Source: an uncultured Pseudodesulfovibrio sp. (lineage in GTDB: Bacteria; Desulfobacterota; Desulfovibrionia; Desulfovibrionales; Desulfovibrionaceae). Taken from it: DNA of 64,000 nt. The notes beneath the pieces were generated by a model. That model saw only the letters and a program-made list of their open reading frames with translations, did no database searches and was not told the DNA's origin. Location: positions 1,773,501 through 1,837,500 of the forward strand of contig NZ_OY776488.1 of assembly GCF_963675635.1 (NCBI RefSeq), written 5' to 3'. The translations under genes and the position numbers were made by a program. Of the stretch, positions 1 through 7,798 are shown piece after piece (the first letter of the stretch is position 1; each line of letters opens with the position of its first letter).

Positions 1-106
1 ACTCATCATATGCCAAAATCACTTGTTCAGCTCCGGCCAGGACCGGAAACAGAAACAGCGTGATGAAAACACATAAAATGCATTGAAAAGACACAACTTT
101 TTTCAT
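1..106 (-). CDS. N-terminus of an exported protein, probably a family 3 solute-binding protein (partial)
   Basis: The reverse strand opens at 106 with a start codon and runs off the left edge, giving 35 codons. The product begins MKKVVSFQ and continues with a hydrophobic stretch ending FPVLAGA, a good Sec signal peptide with cleavage after Ala-Gly-Ala. The first mature residues, EQVILAYDE, resemble the start of periplasmic amino-acid-binding proteins (SBP_bac_3), where a similar beta strand leads into the ligand site. The family call is inference from few residues; the signal peptide is seen directly. It is on the same strand as amtB-glnK but separated by about 250 bases with hairpins, so it is likely a separate unit. 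Confidence 0.55.
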   Translation of the reverse strand, partial: MKKVVSFQCILCVFITLFLFPVLAGAEQVILAYDE

Positions 107-202
107 ATAGTAATTATGCGGGAATATTCGCAATATGTCAAATACGCACGTACATATCATAAGACTGTTTATGGAGAATCTACTAAAAAAACTGTTCGGC
201 CA

Positions 203-239
203 GTCCGGGGCATGAGGGGTTGGTAATCATGCCCCGGAC
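203..239. repeat. Inverted repeat, 11-bp arms
   Basis: GTCCGGGGCAT at 203-213 is perfectly repeated in inverse at 229-239, with a 15-base loop. No T-run follows directly on either strand; on the minus strand one comes about 12 bases later. It lies between glnK and the partial gene at the left edge, so it may be a terminator, an mRNA end or a leader hairpin. Confidence 0.6.
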
Positions 240-307
240 GAAGCCGAAGTACAGGGGTGGAGGTATGCCTTAATCGTAGGTCGAAAGATTCGAATCGGAA
301 ATAGTTT

Positions 308-342
308 CAGGGCGGTCAGTATGACCGCCCTGATCGTTTTTT
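308..342. terminator. Intrinsic terminator downstream of glnK
   Basis: An 11-bp perfect stem (308-318 with 322-332) has a three-base loop. On the plus strand it is followed by TTTTTT at 337-342. On the minus strand, the direction of amtB-glnK, the tail is AAACTATTT, a weaker U-run. The stem ends about 25 bases past the glnK stop codon, which supports a role as the amtB-glnK terminator. Confidence 0.65.
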
Positions 343-356
343 GCAGTTACAGCATA

Positions 357-689
357 CTAAAGAATGCCGTCTTCACCAGTTCTGATACGCAGGGCTTTGC
401 TGAGTTCCTGTACAAAGATAACACCATCGCCTTCAGTACCTGTCTGTCCGGAGGACTGGATGGCCTCGATAGCCAGAGCTTCGAAATCATCATTCACACC
501 AATTTCAAGACGGACCTTCTTGAGCAGATTCACTTCCATCTGCACACCGCGATACGTTTCCGTGAATCCCTTCTGACGACCGGAACCGAGGATATTGGTC
601 ACGGACAAGGAGTATATCTCCTTGGCGTACAGAGCCTGCTTCACATCATTGAGCTTTTCGGGCCTGATATATGCTATTATGAGCTTCAT
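357..689 (-). CDS. glnK: PII nitrogen regulatory protein (GlnK type)
   Basis: This 110-residue protein is a full-length PII signal transducer. It binds ATP/ADP and 2-oxoglutarate and, as GlnK, docks on the AmtB trimer to close the ammonium channel. The T-loop region [12 protein letters not shown] (residues 37-48) and the C-terminal RIRTGE motif are conserved. Position 51, where enterobacterial PII has the uridylylated Tyr, is Met here (VQMEV), so the classical GlnD modification site is missing. Control is then likely by ligand binding alone. It follows amtB by 57 bases on the same strand, the usual amtB-glnK pairing. It could equally be named glnB; the pairing with amtB favours glnK. Confidence 0.95.
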   Translation of the reverse strand: MKLIIAYIRPEKLNDVKQALYAKEIYSLSVTNILGSGRQKGFTETYRGVQMEVNLLKKVRLEIGVNDDFEALAIEAIQSSGQTGTEGDGVIFVQELSKALRIRTGEDGIL

Positions 690-746
690 TATCTTATTCT
701 CCTATATTTATACTGTCTGATAATTTTCTTGCTATCCGGCTCAGCC

Positions 747-2105
747 TTACTCGTTAGAGAAAAGCTGGAAACCGTTGTACGATTCTGAACCGTGTTCCGC
801 GATATCAAGACCCTTGAGTTCTTCTTCCTTCTCGACACGAAGACCGAAAACAGCCTTGACGATGGTCATGAGGATAAAACCAGTACCGAACGCCCAGACA
901 AAGAAGGTTCCAACTCCAATGAGCTGAACCCCGAGCTGCGCCACGCCGCCGCCATAGAACAGGCCGCCGTCAGTGTTGAACAGACCACAGGCGATAGTTC
1001 CCCAGGCTCCGCACACGCCGTGAACGGAAGAGGCACCAACCGGATCGTCGATCTTCAGAACCTTGTCGATGAATTCGATGGACAGAACAACAAGGACACC
1101 TGCGATCAAACCGATAGCAATGGAAGAAATCGGTGTGACAGTTGCGCATCCGGCAGTGATACCGACCAAGCCAGCCAACGCGCCGTTGAAAGTCATGGAG
1201 ATGTCAGGCTTGTTGTAACGCAACCAGGAGATCGCCATGGCGCCGAGCACACCGGCTGCAGCTGCAAGGGAGGTGTTCATGGCAATCAGGCCAATTGTGT
1301 CATCAGCAGTTGTAGTGGAACCGGGGTTGAAACCGAACCAACCGAACCAGAGAAGGAACACACCCAGACCGGCGAGAGGAATATTGTGACCGGGAATAGC
1401 CTTGGCCTTGCCGTCTTCTGTGTACTTGCCGACACGCGGACCAAGCACCAGAGCACCGGCCAAAGCGATCCAGCCACCAACAGAGTGAACAACAGAGGAA
1501 CCGGCGAAATCACAGAATCCAAGACCTTCCAACCAGCCTGCGCCGTCGTCGCCAAGCCACAGGGAACCCCAGGCCCAATGACCTGAGATGGGGTAAATCA
1601 AACCCGTCACGACAATCGAAACGATGATGTAACTGGAAAACTTAGTGCGCTCGGCCATACCGCCCGATACAATAGTGGCAGCCGTGGCGGCAAAAACGGA
1701 CTGGAAAAACCAGAAAGTGTAGGTCCACATCATGTCGCTTTCAGCGACACCACTCAGTCCGTAGCCGGAGGTGCCGATGAAACCGCCGACATCAAGGCCG
1801 AACATCAACGCAAAGCCGAACAGGAAGAATATGACGGAACCAACTGAAAAATCCAGAAAGTTCTTCATCATGATGTTACCAGCTGATTTGGCACGGGTAA
1901 AACCAGCCTCAACACAACCGAAACCGGCCTGCATGAGCATGACCAGACATGCCGCAATCAACGTCCAAAGGATGTTGGCGTTGGACTGAGTGAGGTATTC
2001 CACCTCTTCTGCATAGGCAAAAGTGGGGGCAAGCACTGCCACCAAAACGGCTACGCTTGCGGCAAGCCTCTTGGATACATGGGTCGGGGACTTTCTCGAA
2101 AACAT
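747..2105 (-). CDS. amtB: Ammonium transporter AmtB
   Basis: The 452-residue protein is an Amt/MEP/Rh ammonium channel of the inner membrane. It has an N-terminal signal peptide ending TFAYA (about residue 32), as in E. coli AmtB, then about eleven membrane helices. The pore histidines are visible in SSVHSVGGW and GASSVHGVCGAWG, and the periplasmic recruitment segment is in the first helices. It is transcribed first in a two-gene unit with glnK, so that channel and inhibitor are made together. Upstream on the same strand is a sigma-54-like promoter, fitting nitrogen control. The start is set by the signal peptide; AGGAG lies at a normal distance before it. Confidence 0.97.
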   Translation of the reverse strand: MFSRKSPTHVSKRLAASVAVLVAVLAPTFAYAEEVEYLTQSNANILWTLIAACLVMLMQAGFGCVEAGFTRAKSAGNIMMKNFLDFSVGSVIFFLFGFALMFGLDVGGFIGTSGYGLSGVAESDMMWTYTFWFFQSVFAATAATIVSGGMAERTKFSSYIIVSIVVTGLIYPISGHWAWGSLWLGDDGAGWLEGLGFCDFAGSSVVHSVGGWIALAGALVLGPRVGKYTEDGKAKAIPGHNIPLAGLGVFLLWFGWFGFNPGSTTTADDTIGLIAMNTSLAAAAGVLGAMAISWLRYNKPDISMTFNGALAGLVGITAGCATVTPISSIAIGLIAGVLVVLSIEFIDKVLKIDDPVGASSVHGVCGAWGTIACGLFNTDGGLFYGGGVAQLGVQLIGVGTFFVWAFGTGFILMTIVKAVFGLRVEKEEELKGLDIAEHGSESYNGFQLFSNE

Positions 2106-2153
2106 TTGGGACTCCTCTTTAAATGAAATTCGTTTCTAACCTGCCCACCCTCT

Positions 2154-2171
2154 ATCAAGACTCGTGCCAAA
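2154..2171 (-). promoter_or_regulatory. Sigma-54-type promoter candidate for amtB-glnK
   Basis: Read on the minus strand the sequence is TTTGGCACGAGTCTTGAT. This matches the sigma-54 consensus TGGCAC-N5-TTGC(A/T) with exact spacing; only the C of the -12 TTGC is A. Transcription would start near 2143, about 38 bases before amtB. Sigma-54/NtrC control of amtB-glnK is established in other proteobacteria; no NtrC site was confirmed here. Confidence 0.6.
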
Positions 2172-2450
2172 GACGTTTTATATTACTATTTATGTAAAAA
2201 GTCTTTTTTAAGCACATATATTTTTATCAGAATTTAACATCTTTGTAATTTATTGCATTTTTGTATCTTCATTTTTACACTAAAATTGTCAAAAAGTATA
2301 AAACTCGCTGGCAAGACTAACGAGAGCCCCTGCTCAGTAAAAGTGAAAAAAAATGTTGTGAAAGCGTGATTGCTCTGGCGATGGAAGACGAGGGGTTCCC
2401 AGAAAGGCCAGAACGAATAATCACTTAACAGTCTGTAATACCCTCAAAAA

Positions 2451-2465
2451 GTGACCGTCGGTCAC
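2451..2465. promoter_or_regulatory. Perfect palindrome, candidate operator
   Basis: GTGACCGTCGGTCAC is a perfect inverted repeat with 7-bp arms around a single T. It sits about 55 bases upstream of the -35 hexamer of the aromatic operon. It is too tight to be a good hairpin, which favours a protein-binding site. The half-site spacing (GTGA-N7-TCAC) differs from the N6 of CRP/FNR-type sites, so the binding protein is unknown. Confidence 0.45.
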
Positions 2466-2517
2466 AAAGCATATTACTATATATTGCAGCCCCATGGAAA
2501 CGTGACGATTTTTTTTG

Positions 2518-2546
2518 TTGACAGACAACCCATGGCTGTGTAGCTA
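2518..2546 (+). promoter_or_regulatory. Candidate sigma-70 promoter of the aromatic operon
   Basis: A consensus -35 TTGACA at 2518-2523 is followed after exactly 17 bases by TAGCTA at 2541-2546, a poor -10 match. The region CTAGT next to the -10 recalls a TrpR half-site, but the second half-site is not convincing. If used, the start site would fall near 2553, at or just before the leader-peptide ATG at 2554, making that peptide nearly leaderless. Confidence 0.4.
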
Positions 2547-2553
2547 GTAAACC

Positions 2554-2649
2554 ATGAATTCCACAACTGCCTCCAACTCCTCTTTTTCCAACTTTACCTT
2601 TTGGTATTGGTATTGCCACGCTCGTGGTCTTGGGAGAGGTGTGTTGTAG
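2554..2649 (+). CDS. Attenuator leader peptide rich in Phe, Trp and Tyr
   Basis: A 31-codon reading frame starts at ATG 2554 and ends at TAG 2647; an in-frame TAA at 2548 makes this the only possible ATG start. Residues 11-20 read FSNFTFWYWY: three Phe, two Trp and two Tyr in ten residues, which chance does not readily give. Aromatic codons end at 2613, followed at once by the competing hairpins and then by the first enzyme gene of an operon that makes exactly these three amino acids. This is the arrangement of a ribosome-mediated attenuation leader. No good Shine-Dalgarno sequence precedes the ATG, which is the main weakness; leaderless initiation is possible. The peptide itself probably has no function. 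Confidence 0.85.
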   Translation: MNSTTASNSSFSNFTFWYWYCHARGLGRGVL

Positions 2650-2724
2650 CCAGGTGGTGGATACAAACTGAACAAAAAACCTCTTCAAGGGCCGCGGGCG
2701 AAAGCCGGCGGCCCTTGTTTTTTT
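2616..2724 (+). promoter_or_regulatory. Attenuator of the aromatic amino acid operon (pause hairpin, antiterminator, terminator)
   Basis: Three alternative pairings are seen. A short pause hairpin pairs CCAC 2616-2619 with GTGG 2624-2627. An antiterminator pairs CTTG 2629-2632 and AGAGGT 2635-2640 with CAAG 2686-2689 and ACCTCT 2679-2684. A terminator pairs AAGGGCCGC 2687-2695 with GCGGCCCTT 2708-2716, then a GGC/GCC inner stem closed by a GAAA tetraloop, followed by TTGTTTTTTT to 2724. Antiterminator and terminator share 2687-2689 and so exclude each other. A ribosome stalled on the aromatic codons leaves 2629-2640 free and favours read-through; one that reaches the stop at 2647 covers it and favours termination. 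The structures are read from the sequence; the mechanism is inferred from trp-type attenuators. Confidence 0.85.
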
Positions 2725-2776
2725 GGTCGACGGTTGGATACCCGCTCAATGAAGAGACAACTTCAAGGAGAAAGAA

Positions 2777-3574
2777 ATGCACATTGGTAAAGCTATCAGA
2801 CTGGAAAGGATCTTCAATCGGAACACTGGTCGAACTATCGTCGTCCCCATGGATCATGGCGTGACTGTCGGCCCCATTGACGGACTTGTCGACATGCGTG
2901 AGGCCGTAGGCAAAGTCGTTGACGGCGGCGCCAACGCGGTAATCGAACATAAAGGCCTGGTCCGCTGCGGTCACCGAGCTCAAGGCAAGGATATCGGGCT
3001 TATCGTCCATCTTTCGGCCTCCACATCGCTGTCCCCCTTCCCCAACGCCAAAACACTGGTCGCCAGTGTGGAAGACGCCGTCCGTCTCGGCGCAGACGCT
3101 GTGTCCATCCACTGCAACCTCGGCGACGAAACCGAAGCAGCCATGCTCAACGACTTCGGCAAAATTTCTTCTGACGCGGCAAACTGGGGCATGCCCCTTC
3201 TGGCCATGGTCTACGCTCGCGGCCCCAAGGTTTCCGACGAATACGCAGCCGACGTTGTAGCCCATTGCGCCCGTGTCGGCACCGAACTCGGCGCGGACGT
3301 CGTGAAGGTTCCTTACACCGGCAACATAGACACCTTTGCCCGTGTATGCGATTCATGTTGTGTCCCCGTTGTCATCGCAGGCGGCCCGAAACTTGACAGT
3401 ACCGAGGCATTCCTTCAGATGGTTCATGATTCTCTGGAAGCTGGTGGCGCGGGATTGTCCGTCGGCCGCAACGTGTTCCAGCATGATAATCCGACCCGTC
3501 TGGTCGAAGCGCTGAACATGGTCGTGCACGGAGATGAAACCGTGGAAGCCGCTCTCAATCATCTCAATGGATAA
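2777..3574 (+). CDS. 2-amino-3,7-dideoxy-D-threo-hept-6-ulosonate synthase (DhnA-type aldolase)
   Basis: The 265-residue protein belongs to the DhnA/class I fructose-bisphosphate aldolase-like family. In the archaeal-type shikimate entry it condenses L-aspartate semialdehyde with a 6-deoxy-5-ketofructose phosphate to give the precursor of 3-dehydroquinate, replacing DAHP synthase. Family signatures include [11 protein letters not shown] near residue 24, the Schiff-base lysine region [11 protein letters not shown] near 175, and the phosphate-binding IAGGPK and [16 protein letters not shown] lies six bases before the ATG. It is the first enzyme gene of the operon and is directly followed by 3-dehydroquinate synthase II, its pathway partner, which makes the assignment firm over a plain aldolase. 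Confidence 0.92.
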   Translation: MHIGKAIRLERIFNRNTGRTIVVPMDHGVTVGPIDGLVDMREAVGKVVDGGANAVIEHKGLVRCGHRAQGKDIGLIVHLSASTSLSPFPNAKTLVASVEDAVRLGADAVSIHCNLGDETEAAMLNDFGKISSDAANWGMPLLAMVYARGPKVSDEYAADVVAHCARVGTELGADVVKVPYTGNIDTFARVCDSCCVPVVIAGGPKLDSTEAFLQMVHDSLEAGGAGLSVGRNVFQHDNPTRLVEALNMVVHGDETVEAALNHLNG

Positions 3575-3586
3575 TGGTAGCGAACA

Positions 3587-4570
3587 ATGAAAAAAGTCAT
3601 CTTCAAGTCCGTCCCCTTTGACAAGAATCTCGTCACCCTTGCCCTTGAGTCGGGTGTGGACGCCGTGATGGTCGAAAAGGACCATGTCAAGGCGGTTCAA
3701 TCCCTGGGCCGCGTCACGGTCATCACTCCAGAAGACATGCCCGTGGTCGAATTGACCAAGAAGGCCGACGAAGACGTCGCCATCAAAGGCATACGGGACG
3801 GCAAGGACGTCGTTCTCAAAAAGGGGTGGGAAATCATCCCGGTCGAGAACATCCTTGCACAGGTGGACACTCTGGCACTCGAATGCGAATCTCTGGACCG
3901 GGCCGTACTGGCCGCAGGTATTCTGGAACGCGGCTGTGACACTGTAGTCGTGCTGCCCGAAGGCGTATCCGACCTCAAGCAGATCGTCTCCGAACTCAAA
4001 CTCTCGCAGGGAACCATGGACCTCCAAACCGCCGAAGTGACCGAGATTGAATCCACCGGCCTGGGCCACCGTGTTTGCGTGGACACCATTTCCGTATTGA
4101 AAAAAGGCCAGGGCATGCTCATCGGCAACTCCTCGGCCTTTTCTTTCCTTGTCCACGCCGAAACCGAATCCAATCCATATGTCGCCGCCCGCCCCTTCCG
4201 CATCAATGCGGGAGCCGTGCATGCCTATGCCCAGATGCCGGGCGACAAGACCACCTATCTTGATGAACTCGGTGCAGGTGACGACGTGCTCATCGTCGGC
4301 GCCGACGGTGCCACCAGCATCGCCACAGTAGGCCGTGTCAAGGTCGAAGTCCGCCCCATGCTGCTCATCAAGGCCGCAGTCAGGACCAAGGAAGGCGTCA
4401 AGGAAGGTCAGGTATTTCTCCAAAATGCCGAAACTATCCGCGTCGTTTCGGACAAAGGCGAGCCGGTATCCGTCGTCACCCTCAAAGTCGGCGACAAAAT
4501 CATGGTCAAAACAGATGAAGCCGGCCGACACTTCGGCATGCGCATCACGGAAGAAATCAAGGAAGCCTAA
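3587..4570 (+). CDS. 3-dehydroquinate synthase II
   Basis: The 327-residue protein matches the archaeal-type 3-dehydroquinate synthase (AroB-prime family). It oxidatively deaminates and cyclises 2-amino-3,7-dideoxyheptulosonate with NAD+ to 3-dehydroquinate. Family features include the N-terminal KSVPFDKNLVTLALESG, the central LGHRVCVDTISVLKKGQGMLIGN (split here by position, about residues 150-172) and the SFLVHAE and RPFRINAGAVHAY segments. It has no similarity to ordinary AroB. It follows the heptulosonate synthase by 12 bases, with only a weak ribosome site, suggesting coupled translation. The pair supplies all shikimate for the downstream pheA, tyrA and trp genes. Confidence 0.92.
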   Translation: MKKVIFKSVPFDKNLVTLALESGVDAVMVEKDHVKAVQSLGRVTVITPEDMPVVELTKKADEDVAIKGIRDGKDVVLKKGWEIIPVENILAQVDTLALECESLDRAVLAAGILERGCDTVVVLPEGVSDLKQIVSELKLSQGTMDLQTAEVTEIESTGLGHRVCVDTISVLKKGQGMLIGNSSAFSFLVHAETESNPYVAARPFRINAGAVHAYAQMPGDKTTYLDELGAGDDVLIVGADGATSIATVGRVKVEVRPMLLIKAAVRTKEGVKEGQVFLQNAETIRVVSDKGEPVSVVTLKVGDKIMVKTDEAGRHFGMRITEEIKEA

Positions 4571-4585
4571 GCTTCGGAGAACGTC

Positions 4586-5686
4586 ATGGCAGACAAAGAC
4601 CACAACGATATTCCCGATCTCGGCGAACTGCGGGAGTCCATAGACTCCGTGGATCAACAAATCGTGGACCTGCTCAACAAACGGGCGAACCTGAGCCTCG
4701 GCGTGGGCCGGTACAAGGCATCCAAGGGTGAGCCTATCTACAAGCCGTTCCGCGAACAGGAAGTCATGAACAAAATCGCGGATTCCAGCCCGGGCCCACT
4801 CCCGGACAAGCATCTGCGCACCATCTATCGCGAAATCATGAGTTCTTCGCGACACCTGCAACGCCCCGAACGCGTGGTCTACCTCGGTCCTGAAGGCACC
4901 TTCTCCTATTTCGCCGCCATCGAGCACATGGGCAGTGCCGCATCCCTGACTCCCAAAGCCAATTTTGAGGAAATTTTCCGGGCCGTGGCCGAGGAAGGGG
5001 CCGAACTCGGCGTCATTCCGCTGGAAAACACCATTGAAGGCACTGTAGGACAAGTCGTTGACCTGTTCATGAAATATAAGGTCTACATCCAGGCCGAAGT
5101 CTTTAGCCGCATAAGCCATTCCCTCATGTCCAAGGCCGAATCACTTGAGGACGTGGAAGTCATTTACTCCCACCCCCAACCGCTCGGCCAATGCCGCGAC
5201 TGGTTACGCACCCATCTGCCGAATGTTCCGACCATCCCCATGGAGTCAACGGCAGAAGCCGCCGAATTGGTCGCAGGCAAAAAAGCCGCCGCCGTTATCG
5301 GACATATCAAACTGGCGGACATGCATGCCATGAACGTGCTTGCGCAATCCATCGAAGACCTGCCTGACAACTGGACACGATTCCTGATCATTGGAGCAGC
5401 TCCTTCACAGGAAGACCGGCGCGACAAGACAAGCATACTTTTCACCCTGCCTGATAAGCCGGGCGCACTTGCACGCGTGTTGACCACTCTGGCTCATCAG
5501 GGCATCAACATGACCAAACTGGAGTCCCGCCCGTTCAGAGGTGAAAAATGGAAATACGTCTTCTTCACCGACCTTGAATGTGATTTGAGCGGAGACCGAT
5601 ACAAAGACGTTCTTGAGGACATTCGCCAGCAATGCCATACTCTGCGCGTCCTTGGCACATACCCTACCCAGGAGAACAGATCATGA
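4586..5686 (+). CDS. pheA: Bifunctional chorismate mutase / prephenate dehydratase
   Basis: This 366-residue P-protein converts chorismate to prephenate and then to phenylpyruvate, the route to phenylalanine. Residues about 10-95 form an AroQ-type chorismate mutase helix bundle (LRESIDSVDQQIVDLLNKRA). Residues about 98-275 are the prephenate dehydratase, starting VYLGPEGTFSYFAA. The C-terminus is an ACT domain with KTSILFTLPDKPGAL and the ESRP motif (KLESRPF) that binds Phe for feedback inhibition. GGAG precedes the ATG. Its stop codon overlaps the aroA start by four bases. Confidence 0.96.
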   Translation: MADKDHNDIPDLGELRESIDSVDQQIVDLLNKRANLSLGVGRYKASKGEPIYKPFREQEVMNKIADSSPGPLPDKHLRTIYREIMSSSRHLQRPERVVYLGPEGTFSYFAAIEHMGSAASLTPKANFEEIFRAVAEEGAELGVIPLENTIEGTVGQVVDLFMKYKVYIQAEVFSRISHSLMSKAESLEDVEVIYSHPQPLGQCRDWLRTHLPNVPTIPMESTAEAAELVAGKKAAAVIGHIKLADMHAMNVLAQSIEDLPDNWTRFLIIGAAPSQEDRRDKTSILFTLPDKPGALARVLTTLAHQGINMTKLESRPFRGEKWKYVFFTDLECDLSGDRYKDVLEDIRQQCHTLRVLGTYPTQENRS

Positions 5687-7023
5687 GCAAAGAACCGATT
5701 ATCATCAACGCCCCGGCCAGCAAGTCGCTGTCGCACCGCACACTCATTGCCGCAGCATTGGCCAACGGCGTATCCGAGATTTCCTCCATTCTGGACTCCG
5801 ACGACATCACCCGCACACGAGGTTGCCTGACAGCCTGCGGCGCGAACATCGTCGAGCAGGACGGGAAACTGATTGTCACCGGCATGGAATCCGGCCCCAA
5901 GGGCGGCAATGCCGACGGCAAACACAAGGACGAAGAGCCACACGAACTGTTCATGCACGAATCCGGAACCACCTGCCGACTGATGACTGCCGTTGCTGCA
6001 GCCGGGCATGGTTCCTTCAAGGTGCACGGTGCCCAGCGCATGCACGAACGACCCATGGCCGAATTGGTGGCAGCCCTGAAAAATCTCGGCTCCACCTTCG
6101 ATTTTGCTGAAAAAGAAGGGCACCTCCCCTTTATCATGACCAGTAAAGGCTACACTGCGAAAACAGTGGAAATAACTCTGGAAGAAAGCAGCCAATACCT
6201 CTCCGGACTGCTCCTGGGTGCGCCTTTAGCTGACCATGAGACACGTATCACCGTGACAGGAAAAAAAGCCGTATCTTGGCCGTACGTGGCCCTGACCCTT
6301 CGTATCATGGAAGATTTCAAGGTAGGATTCGAAGTCGAAATCAAGAAAGGCAACAAGTGGCAGGCCGTCCCATGGCGCTCCGTCAAAGTTGTCTCGCCGG
6401 GCAAAATCCGCTTCATCGTCAAGCCAACGGGCTACGACCCCACCCACTATCGAGTGGAAGGCGACTGGTCCAACGCCAGCTATTTTCTGGCTGCCGGAGC
6501 TGTGGGCAGACGCCCTGTGCTCATCAAGGGACTGGCCGCAGATTCACTCCAGGGTGACCGGGCTATCATGGACATTCTCAGTCAGATGGGTGCGTCCATC
6601 AAGGTCACCTTCAGCGGCATCCTCGTGGAGCCAAGCACTCTGCGCGGCGTGACCGTGGACATGAGCCGCTGCCCGGATCTGGTCCCGACAGTATCCGCTG
6701 CCGCTGCTTTCGCGACCTCGCCGACCACTATCACTAACGTGGCCCATCTGCGCATCAAGGAAACCGACCGTCTGGAAGCCTGCGCAATGGAAGTGGGCCG
6801 CACCGAGACTGAGACAGAAATCGTTGACGATTCGATCATCATTCGCCCCGGCAAACTGCGCAACGGACACAGCATAGACTTCACAACGTACGGCGACCAC
6901 CGCATGGCCATGTCCATGTCCCTTTTCCAACTGGCAGGCATTGATGTCATTCTGGACAACCCCGACTGCGTCAACAAATCATTCCCCGGATTCTGGAAGG
7001 AATGGAAGAAGATCACCGGATAG
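5683..7023 (+). CDS. aroA: 3-phosphoshikimate 1-carboxyvinyltransferase (EPSP synthase)
   Basis: The 446-residue enzyme joins shikimate 3-phosphate and phosphoenolpyruvate in the step before chorismate. It shows NAPASKSLSHR near the N-terminus (substrate-binding SKS-R), HESGTTCRLM (the GTxxR-like PEP region), KETDRL, and the C-terminal YGDHRMAM. I chose ATG 5683, which overlaps the pheA stop as ATGA and has AGGAGA just upstream, over an in-frame ATG 17 codons earlier inside pheA. Length is normal for the family. Its place between pheA and tyrA is typical of this operon type. Confidence 0.96.
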   Translation: MSKEPIIINAPASKSLSHRTLIAAALANGVSEISSILDSDDITRTRGCLTACGANIVEQDGKLIVTGMESGPKGGNADGKHKDEEPHELFMHESGTTCRLMTAVAAAGHGSFKVHGAQRMHERPMAELVAALKNLGSTFDFAEKEGHLPFIMTSKGYTAKTVEITLEESSQYLSGLLLGAPLADHETRITVTGKKAVSWPYVALTLRIMEDFKVGFEVEIKKGNKWQAVPWRSVKVVSPGKIRFIVKPTGYDPTHYRVEGDWSNASYFLAAGAVGRRPVLIKGLAADSLQGDRAIMDILSQMGASIKVTFSGILVEPSTLRGVTVDMSRCPDLVPTVSAAAAFATSPTTITNVAHLRIKETDRLEACAMEVGRTETETEIVDDSIIIRPGKLRNGHSIDFTTYGDHRMAMSMSLFQLAGIDVILDNPDCVNKSFPGFWKEWKKITG

Positions 7024-7027
7024 TATC

Positions 7028-7798
7028 ATGACAGTGGCAGGTATACATAGAATCGCCATTGCAGGTGCAAACGGCCAGATGGGCGGGCTTTTTTCCAAAG
7101 CCTTCACCGATCTCGGGTGCACTGTCGTGCCGTTGGACCTGCCATACTCCACAGAGGCAATCCAGACGGCGTTGACCGACTGCGACCTGCTTCTGCTCAG
7201 TGTCCCGGTGACAGCCATGGAATCCGTGCTTGACCAGATGGTGCCGCACTTGAACGGGACCACGATCCTGTGCGATATCGGCTCGGTCAAGATGCTCCCC
7301 ATGAAGGCCATGGTGGAGCGATATGACGGGCCTGTGGTCGGGACACACCCGCTCTTTGGTCCAATAATACCTGACGGATTCGCACCCAGAGTCGCCATTG
7401 CGCCTGGACGTGAGACCGATGCAGATGCCGCATACAGAATAACACAACTCATGCAGGCGTGCGGCTACGAATGTTTCTCGACGACAGCCGAAAAACACGA
7501 CAGGTCCATGGCCTTTGTCCAGGGGCTGAATTTCACGTCCACCGTGGCTTTTCTAGCCGCTGCCCGGGATGTGGAAGGTATCGACAACTTCATTACCCCT
7601 TCATTCAAGCGCAGATTGGACTCTGCACATAAGATGCTCACGCAGGATACGGAACTGTTTGAAATAATTTCCGAATCAAACCCGTTTCTTCAGGAAGTCA
7701 ATCGCAAATTCATGTCCTACCTCAGCCTGGCAGCAGGCGGTGATCTCGATCTGCTCGCAGACCGGGCTCAGTGGTGGTGGCGTAACGAAACTGTATAG
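7028..7798 (+). CDS. tyrA: Prephenate dehydrogenase, whose last codons form a Trp sensor
   Basis: The 256-residue protein is a TyrA-family NAD(P)-dependent dehydrogenase that takes prephenate (or arogenate) toward tyrosine. It has an N-terminal Rossmann motif IAGANGQMGGLF and the family motifs CDIGSVK and GTHPLFGP. I chose ATG 7028, four bases after aroA, rather than an in-frame start inside aroA. No ACT domain is present. The C-terminus is unusual: it ends AQWWWRNETV, with three consecutive TGG codons at 7772-7780, six codons before the stop. These sit just upstream of competing hairpins before trpE and are proposed to act as the leader segment of a trp attenuator (see separate entry). Confidence 0.93.
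   Translation: MTVAGIHRIAIAGANGQMGGLFSKAFTDLGCTVVPLDLPYSTEAIQTALTDCDLLLLSVPVTAMESVLDQMVPHLNGTTILCDIGSVKMLPMKAMVERYDGPVVGTHPLFGPIIPDGFAPRVAIAPGRETDADAAYRITQLMQACGYECFSTTAEKHDRSMAFVQGLNFTSTVAFLAAARDVEGIDNFITPSFKRRLDSAHKMLTQDTELFEIISESNPFLQEVNRKFMSYLSLAAGGDLDLLADRAQWWWRNETV

Larger units (their letters stand above)
2172..2553. other. Intergenic region between amtB and the aromatic operon
   Basis: No gene is visible. The first half is AT-rich. It holds a perfect 15-bp palindrome at 2451-2465 and a consensus -35 hexamer at 2518-2523, both described separately. The rest shows no structure I can support. Confidence 0.5.

Noticed and set aside
2451-2465. CRP/FNR or HcpR site
   Set aside because: The GTGA and TCAC halves are seven bases apart rather than six.
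2541-2556. TrpR operator at the aromatic promoter
   Set aside because: One CTAGT half-site is present but the inverse half is not, so I do not list it as an operator.
2554-2776. T-box or other riboswitch in the aromatic leader
   Set aside because: No T-box core sequence was found, and the peptide plus alternative hairpins explain the leader better.
3353-5119. A 588-codon open frame on the minus strand
   Set aside because: It lies opposite two certain genes (3-dehydroquinate synthase II and pheA). Its composition is that of an antisense shadow in high-GC-third-position DNA and it has no recognisable motif.
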